From: Paenisporosarcina quisquiliarum_A
Lineage (GTDB): Bacteria > Bacillota > Bacilli > Bacillales_A > Planococcaceae
Reading direction: 5' to 3'
Assembly (NCBI RefSeq): GCF_043641925.1
Contig: NZ_JBHZRU010000003.1
Span: 62,001-126,000, forward strand
DNA: 64,000 nucleotides
Within the stretch, counting starts at the first letter, position 1, and each line of letters begins with the position of its first letter. The position numbers were made by a program, and so were the translations under genes. Positions 62,410 to 64,000 of this stretch are shown here, piece after piece. The notes below the pieces were generated by a model. It ran no database searches. It had not been told where the DNA came from and worked only from the letters and a program-made list of their open reading frames with translations.

Positions 62410-63288
62410 GTGGCAAATACACAATCCATGATTTTCACCATTTACGGTGACTATATAAGACACTATGGAAATAAAATTTGGATTGGAAGCTTAATCCGTT
62501 TATTGAAAGAATTTGGTCATAATGAACAATCAGTTCGAGTATCTGTTTCTCGTATGATGAAGCAAGGTTGGATTGATTCAGAAAAGAAGGGCAATAAAAG
62601 TTACTATTTTTTAACTCCCCGTGGTTTAGACCGTATGGAAGAAGCTGCAGTTCGGATTTTTAAATTGATGCCGAATGAATGGGACAAAAAGTGGCGAATG
62701 CTTATGTATTCTATTCCAGAGGATAAGAGACAAATCCGCGACGAACTTCGAAAAGAGCTTTTGTGGAGCGGTTTTGGTAGTTTTTCAAATAGTTGCTGGA
62801 TTTCGCCGAACAATCTTGAAAAAGAAGTAAATGTGCTGATTGAAAAGTATGAAGTTCAACCGTATGTCGACTTTTTTGTATCGGACTATAAAGGTCCACA
62901 AGAAGATAAATCGCTTGTTGAGAAAAGCTGGCCACTTCAAGAGATTGAGGCGAAGTATCAAGAGTTCATTTCTACCTATAGCGAACAATATATCGTGCAC
63001 CAGAGTATGATCGCTCAAGGACAATTAACGGATGCGGAGTGTTTCGTTGAGCGGACGAAGCTTGTTCATGAATATCGAAAATTCCTATTTACTGATCCTG
63101 GATTACCGCGTGAACTTCTTCCTAAAGTATGGAATGGACATCATGCTGCACTTTTATTTGAACAATATTACAAATTGCTAGCTCAATCTGCCAGTCAATT
63201 TTTCGAAAAGGTATTTGAAGAAGATAATGATATGAGTTGGAAAGACAAAGCGTACGATGCTGACAATCATCCTTTAATCAATGAATAA
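62410..63288 (+). CDS. paaX: PaaX family transcriptional repressor
   Basis: 292 residues. N-terminal winged-helix domain (IFTIYGDYIRHYGNKIWIGSLIRLL, SVRVSVSRMMKQGWIDSEKKGNKSYYFLT) and PaaX central and C-terminal domains (RMLMYSIPEDKR, LPKVWNGHHAALLFEQYY). PaaX represses paa genes and is released by phenylacetyl-CoA. It starts with GTG 62410. Its own terminator follows. The cognate operator is likely at the paa promoter near 52.9 kb (inference). Confidence 0.93.
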   Translation: MANTQSMIFTIYGDYIRHYGNKIWIGSLIRLLKEFGHNEQSVRVSVSRMMKQGWIDSEKKGNKSYYFLTPRGLDRMEEAAVRIFKLMPNEWDKKWRMLMYSIPEDKRQIRDELRKELLWSGFGSFSNSCWISPNNLEKEVNVLIEKYEVQPYVDFFVSDYKGPQEDKSLVEKSWPLQEIEAKYQEFISTYSEQYIVHQSMIAQGQLTDAECFVERTKLVHEYRKFLFTDPGLPRELLPKVWNGHHAALLFEQYYKLLAQSASQFFEKVFEEDNDMSWKDKAYDADNHPLINE

Positions 63289-63294
63289 ATAAAC

Positions 63295-63342
63295 GGGGCT
63301 GTCCTAAATGTCATGAAAATGACGTTGGTCAGTCTCCTTTTT
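63295..63342 (+). terminator. Terminator after paaX
   Basis: An imperfect hairpin with GGGGCTG opposite CAGTCTCC and an inner GTCAT-gaaa-ATGAC stem, followed by five T residues. Confidence 0.65.
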
Positions 63343-63436
63343 ATTTTCATAAGAATCAACGCATTTTCAAGACGATGTCTGACAGAAACAAGATTTTCTT
63401 TCGCTGTCTAGATTCAAGAGTAAAAATTAAATGAAA

Positions 63437-63480
63437 AAACAGGAAGAGAATACGACTTGTTTTCTCTTCCTGTTTATTTT
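63437..63480. terminator. Bidirectional terminator between paaX and the gamma-CA gene
   Basis: A 14-bp perfect stem (AAACAGGAAGAGAA/TTCTCTTCCTGTTT) flanked by A and T runs; it serves the minus-strand gene and backs up paaX termination. Confidence 0.88.
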
Positions 63481-63553
63481 TGTGAGGCTATATGTCTTTA
63501 ATTCTAAATATCTAGCTGATTGCTTAATAGAACATCATTGTTAAACTGTACTG

Positions 63554-64000
63554 CTATTTATTGTTTTCTAGTTCAGTTAAAATTTCACGATAGTCATATC
63601 CTTTTTGAACATACGTATCGATTGAAAGCTGAATGATTTCAAAATCCTTATCATTTAATTCTCGAACGACCTTACCTGGAGATCCAACAACTAAAGAGCG
63701 AGGCGGAATCTTCTTTCCAGGAGGAATTAATGTGTTAGCTCCAATAATACATTCTTCTCCGATTTCAGCATGATCTAGAATCGTTGAGCCCATTCCGATA
63801 ATCGAACGTTTCCCCACTTTACAGCCATGCAAAATCACGTTATGACCAACTGTAACTTCATCTTCTACGAGTACAGGTGCGTCTTCATATAAGTGGATCG
63901 TTGAATTATCTTGTATGCTGCACCTTTCTCCGATTGAAATTAATCCTTCGTCTCCACGCAATACCGTGTTAAACCAAATGGTCGATTCTTTCCCTACTTG
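63554..64000 (-). CDS. Gamma-carbonic-anhydrase-like protein, PaaY-type (5' partial)
   Basis: The frame is open to the right edge: residues read TIWFNTVLRGDEGLISIG..., so the start is outside the window; the TTG at 63961 is internal. Left-handed beta-helix repeats (VLVEDEVTVGHNVILHGCKVGKRSIIGMGS) with histidines in STIHLYED, VGHN and LHGC at the metal-ligand positions. Homologues include YtoA/YrdA and PaaY, a thioesterase that rescues CoA in phenylacetate catabolism. Convergent to paaX, which favours a PaaY role, but YtoA-like housekeeping genes are equally possible. Confidence 0.82.
   Translation of the reverse strand, partial: QVGKESTIWFNTVLRGDEGLISIGERCSIQDNSTIHLYEDAPVLVEDEVTVGHNVILHGCKVGKRSIIGMGSTILDHAEIGEECIIGANTLIPPGKKIPPRSLVVGSPGKVVRELNDKDFEIIQLSIDTYVQKGYDYREILTELENNK

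Noticed and set aside
63314..63412. Small plus-strand ORF of 32 codons after paaX
   Set aside because: No RBS and it begins inside the paaX terminator hairpin.
1..64000. CRISPR arrays, rRNA genes, complete tRNA genes, riboswitches, prophage or transposase genes
   Set aside because: Looked for on both strands by eye; no regularly spaced repeats, rRNA-like sequence, complete cloverleaf or transposase/integrase motif was found.

Overview
The window is low-GC, gene-dense DNA from an endospore-forming member of the Bacillales. Spore genes include Spo0M, a complete GerA/GerB/GerC germinant receptor operon, a Spo0E-type phosphatase and a CtpA/CtpB protease. Gene order repeatedly matches Bacillus subtilis: ypiP-ypjP-thy-dfrA-ypkP, ypmR-ypmS-msr, odhAB next to yojNO, xpaC-yaaN. 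The protein variants look most like the Planococcaceae/Caryophanaceae (for example a Psychrobacillus or Paenisporosarcina relative), but that placement is inference. No rRNA, complete tRNA, CRISPR array, prophage or transposase gene was found.

Layout. 1-7300: left-truncated YpiP-like methyltransferase, YpjP, thymidylate synthase, dihydrofolate reductase, acyltransferase, DegV, YpmR/YpmS and methionine sulfoxide reductases A and B. 7300-15800: two small membrane proteins of unknown function, a chemoreceptor, YozE, Spo0M, DeoD, CtpA-type protease, a CobW-type GTPase with a small unknown partner, and a CAP-domain exoprotein. 15.9-19.4 kb: germinant receptor operon. 19.5-24.4 kb: a 126-bp dispersed repeat, MATE pump, MurG, a GNAT acetyltransferase, a tRNA-3'-like fragment and DapF. 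24.4-28.6 kb: PAS-GGDEF protein and a two-component system. 28.8-38.6 kb: 2-oxoglutarate dehydrogenase E1/E2, DedA, a small DUF6501-like protein, the MoxR/VWA pair YojN/YojO, and XpaC/TelA. 38.6-50.6 kb: acylphosphatase lacking its catalytic Asn, cold-shock protein with a structured leader, lipoprotein, YkvA-type protein, ABC-F ATPase, a second diguanylate cyclase, CynX-type MFS, a second MsrA, LCP ligase, AI-2E-type permease, a half-length Spo0M paralogue, YpsA and Spo0E-like. 50.7-52.7 kb: a two-gene unit of a membrane-anchored FAD oxidase and a half-size MFS protein.

52.9-64 kb is an aerobic phenylacetate (paa) catabolic island: paaABCD, an EthD-like protein, two crotonases (paaF/paaG type), a stand-alone aldehyde dehydrogenase, paaH, paaJ, a third crotonase interrupted by one in-frame TGA, the regulator paaX, and convergent to it a gamma-carbonic-anhydrase-like (PaaY-type) gene cut by the right edge. 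Together these would take phenylacetyl-CoA through ring epoxidation, isomerisation, ring cleavage and beta-oxidation to acetyl-CoA and succinyl-CoA, feeding the TCA cycle (which includes the odhAB enzyme). PaaE, PaaK and the PaaZ hydratase domain are absent from the window.

Points most worth a second look: the single-nonsense crotonase; two 19-bp palindromes spaced about three helical turns apart upstream of ypsA; a promoter plus terminator-like hairpin in front of the cold-shock gene (attenuator or small RNA); the oxidase/half-MFS unit with an inverted repeat over its -10 box; and a 25-residue membrane peptide gene on the minus strand near the left end.
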